Origin: an uncultured Chlamydiae bacterium
GTDB taxonomy: Bacteria; Chlamydiota; Chlamydiia; Chlamydiales; SM23-39
Reading direction: 5' to 3'
Assembly: GCA_903864395.1 (NCBI GenBank)
Contig: CAIPFQ010000141.1
Span: 1 to 5,910 of the forward strand
DNA: 5,910 bases
Shown here: positions 1 through 5,780 of the stretch, in pieces
How positions within the stretch are numbered: the first letter of the stretch is position 1
How the letters are laid out: every line of letters begins with the position of its first letter
Translations under genes and position numbers: made by a program
Notes under the pieces: generated by a model
Told to the model about the DNA's origin: nothing
Databases searched by the model: none
The model's input: the letters and a program-made list of their open reading frames with translations, nothing else

Positions 1-108
1 AAAGAGATCGCCCAGTTCGCCAATTACACCCCTTTTAATTCAGGGGCTGAAATCGCCAAAGCCAACAAAGAAGCTTTTAGCCAATTTTCTCCGAAAGGCC
101 AATGGTAA
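1..108 (+). CDS. possible C-terminal tail of a plus-strand gene (partial, enters from left edge)
   Basis: An open frame runs from the window edge to a TAA at 106-108. It encodes about 35 residues with ordinary composition, including ANYTPFNSGAEIAKANKEAF and ending SPKGQW. I do not recognise the family. The first 39 bases lie outside nnr and still read as plausible protein. The rest overlaps the nnr 3' end antiparallel, with the same codon boundaries, and antisense of a hydrophobic tail often looks protein-like. If real, it is the end of a convergently transcribed gene whose stop lies 67 bases inside nnr. The alternative is a chance open frame. The last roughly 13 residues of Nnr lie beyond the usual family end, which fits an extended convergent overlap. 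Confidence 0.4.
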   Translation, partial: KEIAQFANYTPFNSGAEIAKANKEAFSQFSPKGQW

Positions 109-1545
109 AAAGGCAATGAGATCGCTCGCGATCAATCCAAAAGAGCCCTTTTCCTCAGCGGCTATCTCTCCTGCAAGCGCATGAAGATAGACGCCGAGCG
201 CTGCCGCCTCATAGCAACCTAACCCTTGCGCTAAAAGCGAAGCTAAAAGACCCGTGAGCACATCGCCTGCGCCAGCAGTTGCCATGCCAGGATCTCCCCC
301 AGGAACAAAAAGGGGCGGCGTTTCGTGAGAAAAAATACAAGTCGGCGCGCCTTTAAGAACTAAAACCGTTCGATGGTTTGTTGCAAATGTTTGACACAGA
401 GCGAAAAATTCTTCCTCTTGCGGAAGCTGCTTTAAATCTAATAAGCGGAGCATTTCGCCTCGATGCGGAGTGAGGATCGAATGCTTTGGGCAAACGAGGT
501 CTGGATGCAACGCATCTGCGTCAAGGACTACGGGAATTTCAACATTTTTCAGCCAATCGATCACGATTTTTTTCCCGAGACCAGGGCCTATAAAAAGAGC
601 CTGCGCTCGCGCCGATTCTCGCTGAAAATCTTTAAGCGTCCCTTTTTGGCAAATCAATTCCATCGGAGCCTCCCCGATCTCTTCCTCTTGGAAAATACGG
701 ACAATGCCAGCCCCAGAGCGAAGAGCCGCAAGACCTGCTAGTTTTGGCGCGCCTCGAAAAATTTTGGATCCTGAAAAACCAACAACATAGCCAGACCCAT
801 ACTTATGACGCGACCTTCGCATAGAGGGCCAAGGTAAATAGAGTGGGTCGAGAACAACACCGATGCCTTGCGCCTCTTCAACAAGCCCCTGAGGAAGCCC
901 AAAATCTTCTACCCAAAGGTGGCCTGCCACATCCCAACCTTCCCGCAAAAACAATCCACGCTTCACAAACCCCAAAGCAACCGTCGCAAAAGCTTTGACA
1001 CAAACGCCTTGCATCTTCCCCGTAGAGCCGTCGAGCCCCGAAGGAAAATCAATCGCGAGAATCGGACGCTTCGCTTGATTCATCAATGCAATGATCGAGC
1101 GGATAGGCTCTTTTACTTCCCCTCGCAACCCCGTCCCCAAAAGACCGTCAATCACAAGTCCCTTGTCCCTAAAAATCGTTTCTTTGTCTTCGCACAGAGC
1201 CGCTCCCTGTTGGGCTAAAAATTTTTCCCGAAATTTTTGATTCGAAGAAGAGCAGAGATCTGGAGGAAAACAAGAATAGGCAAAAACATGAAACCCTTCT
1301 TTCGCAAGAACTATCCCTGCGGCATAGGCATCCGCTCCCTTATTGCCTTTGCCAACCACAAGAAAAATGATTTTTGACAATGCGTTCTGATCAATTAAGA
1401 TTTTTGCTACGCGAGCCACAGATTGTCCCGCCTGCGCTATAAAAACCTCTTCGGAAAAGCCTTTTTGGAGCGCCAACGTTTCAATGCGCATCATTTCTTC
1501 GACAGAGACAACTTTTGCCCCTAAAAAAGGAGTTCCACAAGTCAT
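40..1545 (-). CDS. nnr: bifunctional NAD(P)H-hydrate epimerase / ADP-dependent NAD(P)H-hydrate dehydratase
   Basis: This 501-residue cytosolic enzyme repairs hydrated NADH and NADPH: the N-terminal domain epimerises R- to S-NAD(P)HX and the C-terminal domain dehydrates the S form using ADP. Length is close to E. coli YjeF/Nnr (about 515). The YjeF_N domain spans about 10-215, with VIDGLLGTGLRG at 131-142, AIDFPSGLDG at 164-173 and VKRG at 194-197. The ribokinase-like dehydratase domain spans about 240-485, with RHKYGSGYVVGFSGS (246-260), ALRSGAG (274-280), IGPGLG (319-324), LDADALH (341-347), LTPHRGEM (358-365), LKGAP (397-401) and the catalytic-site motif MATAGAGDVLTG (421-432). The epimerase loop normally reading GNNGGDG is GNKGADA here (67-73), which is odd. 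The start is supported by AGGA a few bases upstream and by ATGA coupling to the preceding small gene. It is the last gene of the operon. The family call is secure; epimerase activity is less so. Confidence 0.95.
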   Translation of the reverse strand: MTCGTPFLGAKVVSVEEMMRIETLALQKGFSEEVFIAQAGQSVARVAKILIDQNALSKIIFLVVGKGNKGADAYAAGIVLAKEGFHVFAYSCFPPDLCSSSNQKFREKFLAQQGAALCEDKETIFRDKGLVIDGLLGTGLRGEVKEPIRSIIALMNQAKRPILAIDFPSGLDGSTGKMQGVCVKAFATVALGFVKRGLFLREGWDVAGHLWVEDFGLPQGLVEEAQGIGVVLDPLYLPWPSMRRSRHKYGSGYVVGFSGSKIFRGAPKLAGLAALRSGAGIVRIFQEEEIGEAPMELICQKGTLKDFQRESARAQALFIGPGLGKKIVIDWLKNVEIPVVLDADALHPDLVCPKHSILTPHRGEMLRLLDLKQLPQEEEFFALCQTFATNHRTVLVLKGAPTCIFSHETPPLFVPGGDPGMATAGAGDVLTGLLASLLAQGLGCYEAAALGVYLHALAGEIAAEEKGSFGLIASDLIAFLPLAFRRKLAKSFFVGFGDFSP

Positions 1546-1721
1546 TTTTCCTGCATCGGTTTATAGATTTTTTCACCAAAATCTTTCAGTTTTTCATAGA
1601 GCTGCCCTTTTTGACTCTTTGGATATCTCTCATTTACATATTTTTCATACAAAACAGGCTTTTTTACAGGCTCACTCAGCTGCTTTTCGAGTAGAAAGAG
1701 ATTTGTTTTCTTTATATCCAT
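1542..1721 (-). CDS. small Lys-rich hypothetical protein, 59 aa, between gpsA and nnr
   Basis: The ATG at 1721-1719 lies 3 nt after the gpsA stop. The frame runs 59 codons to a TGA that overlaps the nnr start (ATGA at 1545-1542). It fills the only gap between the two genes exactly, which argues strongly that it is translated. The protein starts MDIKKTNLFLLEKQLSEPVK and has 13 lysines and several tyrosines. LYEK occurs twice, at residues 24-27 and 41-44, suggesting two related short segments. There is no signal peptide, membrane segment or cysteine, so it is probably cytosolic. I do not recognise the family. A GAGG sits about 17 nt upstream inside gpsA, too far for an ideal ribosome binding site, so initiation is probably by coupling. 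Its context between GpsA and Nnr suggests co-expression but does not reveal a function. Confidence 0.75.
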   Translation of the reverse strand: MDIKKTNLFLLEKQLSEPVKKPVLYEKYVNERYPKSQKGQLYEKLKDFGEKIYKPMQEK

Positions 1722-1724
1722 AAA

Positions 1725-2708
1725 TCACAGGTGTTCCTCTTTAATGGCCCTTCCAAGCAAAGCGCGTACGGCCTCACGAGGGTCAAGCTTTTCATAAATA
1801 ATTGAATACGCAGCTTCTGTGATAGGAATACGCACCCCATGTTTCTTGCCCAACTCGCGAGCGGCCACGCACGTATAAATCCCCTCCACAGCCATTCCAA
1901 TTTTCTGGCGCGCGCCCTCTGGAGAAAACCCTTCAGCGACAAGCCGCCCAAACCGGTAGTTTCTGCTGCTCGTTGACATACAGGTGACAGATAAATCACC
2001 CATGCCAGAGAGGCCATTGAGAGTCTCTGAAGCACATTGCTTAGATGCCGAAAGTTTTCGCATCTCATGCAAGCCGCGCGTCATTAAGGCGGCTTTTGTA
2101 TTATCTCCATTGCCCAAGCCATCAGACAAACCGCAAGCAATGGCAATAATATTTTTCATCGCACCCCCAAAGGCCACCCCGGCAATGTCTGCATTGGGAT
2201 AAATTCGAAAGGTCGGCGTAACGAATAATTCGTGAATCAACTTCATCACCGGCGCGTCATACGCAGAGCACACAACAGAGGTTGGCAAGTCGATCGCCAC
2301 CTCATCTGCGAGACTAGGGCCGCTTAAAAGACCCACAAGAGAGGGAGCCATAAATTCTGAGGCGACCTCTGGCAATAAAAGCCCCGATCCCCGTTCAATT
2401 CCCTTAGAGGTCAATACCAAAGGCACCTTGATGTTTCGTAAATTTTGCAGCGTAGGGCGCAATCCAGAGGCTGTTACGCTTTCGACAATCACCTCTGCTC
2501 CGTCGATCGCTTCCGCAAAATCGCTCGTCACGCGCAGCACCTCAGGGGCTAAAGCTCCTTCGAGATTCGGGTGGGTTCGATTTTTTTTTAAAGAGGCGGC
2601 GAGGTCTGGAGAGCGCGCCCACAAAGTGACCTCGTGCCCTTTGTTCGCAAGCAAAACAGCCAAAGCAAAACCCCAAGCGCCAGCTCCTAAATAGCCAATT
2701 TTTTTCAT
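1725..2708 (-). CDS. gpsA: glycerol-3-phosphate dehydrogenase [NAD(P)+]
   Basis: This 327-residue cytosolic enzyme reduces dihydroxyacetone phosphate to sn-glycerol-3-phosphate, the backbone of phospholipids. The N-terminal Rossmann fold carries GAGAWGFALA at 8-17 and WARS at 30-33. Later conserved blocks are TSKGIE (100-105), SGPSLADEV (129-137), GGAMKNIIAIACGLSDGLGN (181-200) with the expected catalytic lysine K185, GDNTKAALMTRGL (201-213), GLSGMGDLSVTC (232-243), SSRNYRFG (247-254) and VEGIYT (274-279). Length is normal. From memory, several segments match C. trachomatis GpsA more closely than other bacteria, including VESVTASGLRPTL (75-87) and the KEEHL C-terminus (KEEYL there). Its ATG overlaps the upstream gene's TGA (ATGA at 2708-2705), and no strong Shine-Dalgarno is visible. 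A run of nine T on the plus strand (A9 in the mRNA, 2581-2589) falls at codons 40-43. The call is secure. Confidence 0.97.
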   Translation of the reverse strand: MKKIGYLGAGAWGFALAVLLANKGHEVTLWARSPDLAASLKKNRTHPNLEGALAPEVLRVTSDFAEAIDGAEVIVESVTASGLRPTLQNLRNIKVPLVLTSKGIERGSGLLLPEVASEFMAPSLVGLLSGPSLADEVAIDLPTSVVCSAYDAPVMKLIHELFVTPTFRIYPNADIAGVAFGGAMKNIIAIACGLSDGLGNGDNTKAALMTRGLHEMRKLSASKQCASETLNGLSGMGDLSVTCMSTSSRNYRFGRLVAEGFSPEGARQKIGMAVEGIYTCVAARELGKKHGVRIPITEAAYSIIYEKLDPREAVRALLGRAIKEEHL

Positions 2709-4477
2709 TTTTTAGCCGCTGTTAAAATCTGTCCTAAATCATCTTGGCTCTTGAGGGGCGCATACACTTGCTCCTTCGGATAGCAAAGCGCTTTCGCAAG
2801 ATTCGCATAAGGGAGGGCATCAAAGATAAATTTCTCCCCTTTCCAAACAAAGGAAGAGCCCGATTTTTTCCATACCCAATGAATCGGCAGCACCATGTTC
2901 CCCATTTTTTCCATAAAGGACATCTTACAAGCCATCATACCTATATAAGAATATTTATAGGGACAGGAAGGAGAGGTTTCCGTGTATTCGACCATTTCGA
3001 GACGCCCCATCCTCTCGATCAAGGCTCCCATGGGGGGGTTGCCCACTTGCCTTTCAATGCATTTGACAACAACATCCGCGCCGCTCGTTTGAAGATACGA
3101 AAGAAAATAAGGATCTGCGCCATCGGCTAAAAGATTTTCCACAGGAATCACCGAAAAGGTCTCAATGCCTTTTTTTTTAAAGAATAAAGAAAGCCCCGAC
3201 TGTACAAACGAGAAAAAAACGCTTCCATTGCCATCAGGCGCCTCTTTAGACAAAGGGCGCATTGCAGCATCTCGAAGAGCCATCATCCCCTGCTGAAAAA
3301 AATGAATGTCTCGGTCAAAGAAGCTGTTTTTGGAAAAAAATAACACCGTGGCTTCATGATTGATCGGAGAGGTCATCACCGCAATGGGAATATCTTGCGG
3401 AATTTTCTCAATCAAGCGCTGAAACAAACTTTTGCCTTGAATCAAAAAACATCCCTTCGGCGCGTCCAGACCAAGACGGCTCCCTTGGCCTCCGGCGAGA
3501 AGAATCACCGCGCTCTTTTGGATTTTTTCCAAAGGTTTTACGGTGTCTCTGTTTGGAGCTAGAGCCCAAGAGGTTTCTGGAAAAAGAGCGCGCATCACCT
3601 GCTGGCTAGAAATGGAAGAAAGATCCTTTTTTTCTCCAACGAGCGGCGTATGGCGCAGCATCGGATTGGGAGAGGGGACATTTTGCTTTAAAACGCCGTG
3701 ATTCGGATCAGCCCAAAGAGAAATGATATGCAGGGGGAAAGAGCGATCCAGATAATACATCATAGACAAAAGACCAGAGTCTGGCAGTAAAGCTGCTTTA
3801 CATCGGTACTGAACGATCGAGAGTATTTCAAAAAGCGTTGTTTTTCCGCGCAAATCAATGACATGGGGCATCGCAATCAAGGGCTCCGCTTGAATCCCAA
3901 ACAAAAGGACTCTCACCCCTGTGAGAGTTTCCAGAAGAGAGAAAAGCTCTATCCATCGCTCGATTGGCCAGTTACGCCAAGGAGCATAAGAAGTTTCGCT
4001 AGACATTTGCACGCCAATATAAAAAAACTCTTCCGACAAACCAAAGCGCTCGAAGAGCCGATCATGCACAGGGCTCCAAGAGAGCCTAGGCACTAAAAAC
4101 CCTCTTTGCCAGCGCACCCAATCGGTAGGGCTTGGTTTTTCAAGGATGAGATCGAACATTTTTGGATCCATCCCCACCTGACGCATCGTGTCTGCAAAAG
4201 CAATAGGTTCGCCTCGAATCCAATCAGGCGCAAGCACTGTTTTCACTCCGCCCAAGAAAGAAAATCCCTCTTCTAAATTTTTTCGGATGATAAAAGTGAT
4301 CTCGGCCTCAGGGAGGATTTCCTTGATTCGCCAAACAATGGCGTAAAGTCCAAGAGCGATATCGCCAAGACCTCGATTCCAGCCCAACAGAATTTTTGTT
4401 CCGCCTCGCTCTTTCATTGTTTGCAGTTTGCGATCGAACGGATTTGGAAAAAGAGAGCGCGATAAAGTTCTAAACAT
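2705..4477 (-). CDS. GT9-family glycosyltransferase fused to AGX/UAP-type UDP-sugar pyrophosphorylase
   Basis: This is a 590-residue two-domain protein. Residues about 27-305 resemble GT9 heptosyltransferases: KILLGWNRGLGDI at 28-40 with the family GD motif (D39), NWPIERWIELF (169-179), VLLFG (190-194) and PDSGLLSMMYYL (232-243) where relatives read NDTGPMHLAAAL. Residues about 322-590 are a UDPGP-family nucleotidyltransferase: LAGGQGSRLG (327-336), PKG (340-342), PDGNGS (414-419), PVENLLADGADP (445-456), VEYTE (496-500), LPIHWVWKK (530-538), FIFDA (550-554) and APLK (573-576). This half most resembles UDP-N-acetylhexosamine pyrophosphorylases, which make UDP-GlcNAc from GlcNAc-1-phosphate and UTP. 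It is short: only about 14 residues follow APLK, whereas eukaryotic AGX proteins continue for about 100. Chlamydiaceae carry a stand-alone version upstream of gpsA (CT715, about 455 residues, from memory). The start is coupled to waaF through TAATG; M21 is an alternative. An A9 run lies at 3170-3178. Domain calls are secure; substrates are inferred. Confidence 0.9.
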   Translation of the reverse strand: MFRTLSRSLFPNPFDRKLQTMKERGGTKILLGWNRGLGDIALGLYAIVWRIKEILPEAEITFIIRKNLEEGFSFLGGVKTVLAPDWIRGEPIAFADTMRQVGMDPKMFDLILEKPSPTDWVRWQRGFLVPRLSWSPVHDRLFERFGLSEEFFYIGVQMSSETSYAPWRNWPIERWIELFSLLETLTGVRVLLFGIQAEPLIAMPHVIDLRGKTTLFEILSIVQYRCKAALLPDSGLLSMMYYLDRSFPLHIISLWADPNHGVLKQNVPSPNPMLRHTPLVGEKKDLSSISSQQVMRALFPETSWALAPNRDTVKPLEKIQKSAVILLAGGQGSRLGLDAPKGCFLIQGKSLFQRLIEKIPQDIPIAVMTSPINHEATVLFFSKNSFFDRDIHFFQQGMMALRDAAMRPLSKEAPDGNGSVFFSFVQSGLSLFFKKKGIETFSVIPVENLLADGADPYFLSYLQTSGADVVVKCIERQVGNPPMGALIERMGRLEMVEYTETSPSCPYKYSYIGMMACKMSFMEKMGNMVLPIHWVWKKSGSSFVWKGEKFIFDALPYANLAKALCYPKEQVYAPLKSQDDLGQILTAAKK

Positions 4478-5496
4478 TAGAGACTCTGTCTCGCTTTGCG
4501 CAAAACCTCTTCCACGCTAATTTCTTTCATACAGCGAAAATCGATCGGACACACTTTTTTAAAACAGGGCGAGCACGCAGCTTTTTTGTGAATGACGGAA
4601 GAAGAGTCTTCATAGGGCCCTGTTTTTTTATCATCGGTCGAGCCAAAAAGAGCGATCAAGGGGATGCCAAGCGCGGAGGCGATATGCATGGGGCCGCTGT
4701 CATTCGTAATAAAAAGATCACAATTTTGAATCACCGCAGCCGCCTCGCGCAAACGCGTTGCGCCTGCAAAATTCAACACTTTTTCAGGGAGCCCCTGAAC
4801 GATCTTTTTGACCAGGTCCGAGCCTGCTGCATCTCCGAGAAACACAACAAAGGCTTGTTTTTGAAGCTCTAGGGCGAGAGCACGAAATCTGTCAAAGGGC
4901 CAACATTTTGCAGAGCCATAAGCGCACCCTGGGTTAATGCCAATGAGCTTTTGTCCAGGTCTATAGCCACTTTGATACAAACGCTCTTTGGCCTCTTGTG
5001 TTTCCTTTGGAGACAAAATTAAACGCGGAGCTGTGTGAGAGCGGGAGATTTCAAAAGGCTCTAAAAGTTTTTTGTAAAAATCCACCTGATGCATCGCATC
5101 GTTTGACCAAGGAAGAGCCTCTGTCAAAAGCCATTTTCTAAAATTGCCCCTATAGCCGATGCGGCGCGCTATCTTGCCCTCCCAACACCACCACGCAGAA
5201 GAAAAAGAGTTTGTGAGGAGAATTGCAGTATCGTATTTTCCTGAGCGGATTTTCTCAATGATGTTTCGATGTTCCTGGCGGCGCAAAAAGGTATTAGAAG
5301 GGGGGGTAAAACAAAAAAGCTCGTCAATCGCCGTCTCTTGTTGCAAAAGCTCACACAGGGGCGCTTTGCACATAGCCGTAATTTGCGCTTGAGGAAAAGC
5401 CTGGCGCAAATCGACCAAGACGGGAGTGGCCATCACGAGATCGCCCACCCAGTTCGGCATACGCACCAAAATATTTTTCGGAGATTGTTGTTTCAT
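4477..5496 (-). CDS. waaF: lipopolysaccharide heptosyltransferase II (GT9, WaaF/RfaF type)
   Basis: This 339-residue enzyme belongs to the family that transfers heptose from ADP-heptose to the growing LPS inner core at the cytoplasmic face of the inner membrane. The length is normal for WaaF. Motifs are RMPNWVGDLVMATPVL (12-27) with the GT9 Asp D19, INPGCAYGSAKCWP (187-200) with the donor-site lysine K197, and NDSGPMHIASALGIPLIALF (265-284). The WaaF-typical C-terminal cysteine block is CSPCFKKVCPIDFRCM (308-323). There is no signal peptide or membrane segment; a peripheral location is typical. An in-frame TGA at 5499-5497 abuts the ATG, so this is the earliest possible start. Only a weak GAGA (5503-5500) serves as ribosome binding site. 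It is the first gene of the coupled operon. WaaF is the best fit; the exact acceptor in a chlamydia-like LPS is inferred, and another GT9 specificity is possible. Confidence 0.9.
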   Translation of the reverse strand: MKQQSPKNILVRMPNWVGDLVMATPVLVDLRQAFPQAQITAMCKAPLCELLQQETAIDELFCFTPPSNTFLRRQEHRNIIEKIRSGKYDTAILLTNSFSSAWWCWEGKIARRIGYRGNFRKWLLTEALPWSNDAMHQVDFYKKLLEPFEISRSHTAPRLILSPKETQEAKERLYQSGYRPGQKLIGINPGCAYGSAKCWPFDRFRALALELQKQAFVVFLGDAAGSDLVKKIVQGLPEKVLNFAGATRLREAAAVIQNCDLFITNDSGPMHIASALGIPLIALFGSTDDKKTGPYEDSSSVIHKKAACSPCFKKVCPIDFRCMKEISVEEVLRKARQSL

Positions 5497-5594
5497 TCAT
5501 CTCATGATACCCGAAACGATCTTCTCTTGGAAAAGGAATTTTGGTTCAATTCTCAGGAATGTCTGTTCTGTGACTCGAGAGTAATTAATAGTAG

Positions 5595-5622
5595 TTGCAA
5601 AAAATACGCAGGCATGTAGAAT
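5595..5622 (+). promoter_or_regulatory. candidate sigma-70-type promoter reading rightward into the hairpin cluster
   Basis: TTGCAA (5595-5600) and TAGAAT (5617-5622) are separated by 16 bases, with four and five matches to the -35 and -10 consensus. Predicted initiation is around 5628-5630, directly before the first hairpin. If active, it would transcribe the structured region as a plus-strand RNA, antisense to any minus-strand readthrough. The evidence is sequence similarity alone. Confidence 0.35.
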
Positions 5623-5650
5623 GATAAGCGCAAAACATACGTTTTGTCGC
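5621..5650 (-). promoter_or_regulatory. candidate promoter for the waaF operon
   Basis: Read on the minus strand, GCGACA (5650-5645) and TATCAT (5626-5621) are separated by 18 bases; the -10 matches five of six positions and the -35 four of six. Initiation near 5614 would give a leader of roughly 115-120 nt before waaF. Its -10 box overlaps that of the rightward candidate by two bases, so the two could not be used at the same time. Weak evidence; chosen as the best match in the gap. Confidence 0.25.
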
Positions 5651-5780
5651 AGGAATGTTTCCTGCGTAAGTAGATGACGTTTGAGTGCCGTCTAAAAACT
5701 ATTAAAAGTGCTAAGTTGTGGATCTTAGTCTGGCATGCTTAATAGTTTCACCCACGATAAATGGGTTAGATTTCACAATA
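5629..5780 (+). ncRNA. possible structured non-coding RNA
   Basis: Five non-overlapping hairpins follow each other closely. CAAAAC/GTTTTG has a 4-nt loop (5631-5646). CGCAGGAA/TTCCTGCG is a perfect 8-bp stem with a 3-nt loop (5648-5666). GACG/CGTC lies at 5676-5692. A long branched stem at 5696-5748 is closed by the perfect inverted repeat AAACTATTAA/TTAATAGTTT with an inner CTAAG/CTTAG. ACCCA/TGGGT lies at 5750-5766. A rightward promoter candidate ends just before the first hairpin. I could not match it to tmRNA, RNase P RNA, SRP RNA or 6S RNA. No clear plus-strand terminator is visible, so the 3' end is a guess. The hairpins could equally be DNA sites or terminators. Confidence 0.3.
5693..5748 (-). 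terminator. candidate intrinsic terminator for the right-edge minus-strand gene
   Basis: On the minus strand, a stem closed by AAACTATTAA (5748-5739) and TTAATAGTTT (5705-5696) is followed by a short U-rich run (GTTTTTAGA, with T at 5698-5694). It sits about 75 bases past the stop codon of the right-edge reading frame, a reasonable place for its terminator. The stem is AT-rich with internal loops, so termination could be weak. On the plus strand the T run is only three bases. Confidence 0.4.

Larger units (their letters stand above)
5554..5658. repeat. three copies of a CAGG(A/C)ATGT motif
   Basis: CAGGAATGT occurs at 5554-5562 and 5650-5658, and CAGGCATGT at 5609-5617. The second and third copies share a longer match, CGCAGG(C/A)ATGT (5607-5617 and 5648-5658), 10 of 11 identical. 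The middle copy ends at the first base of the plus-strand -10 candidate, and the third forms the left arm and loop of a perfect hairpin. Start-to-start spacings are 55 and 41 bases. Protein-binding sites upstream of waaF are one reading; chance similarity is another. Confidence 0.3.

Noticed and set aside
1..39. tRNA-like start on the minus strand (GGGGTGTAATTGGC)
   Set aside because: The D-stem positions do not pair and position 8-14 consensus bases do not fit; too little sequence to support a tRNA.
463..1218. Plus-strand open frames of 92 and 116 codons
   Set aside because: They lie fully antisense to nnr, whose motifs are intact throughout; basic, low-complexity products with no recognisable domain.
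1712..2068. Minus-strand 118-codon frame
   Set aside because: Out-of-frame shadow of the gpsA C-terminal half, which is unbroken and carries the catalytic motifs.
2744..3130. Plus-strand 128-codon open frame
   Set aside because: Antisense to the conserved pyrophosphorylase C-terminal motifs; His/Arg-rich product without a recognisable domain.
5553..5615. 20-residue minus-strand frame before waaF (MPAYFLQLLLITLE...)
   Set aside because: Hydrophobic and leader-like, but there is no ribosome binding site, no run of regulatory codons and no attenuator after it; probably chance.
5269..5619. Plus-strand 116-codon frame running into the intergenic region
   Set aside because: Most of it is antisense to the WaaF N-terminus, it is Arg/Lys/Gln-rich, and it has no recognisable domain or ribosome binding site.
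5631..5766. CRISPR array or insertion-sequence ends
   Set aside because: The stems differ in sequence, no regular direct repeats with spacers occur, and no transposase or flanking target duplication is seen.
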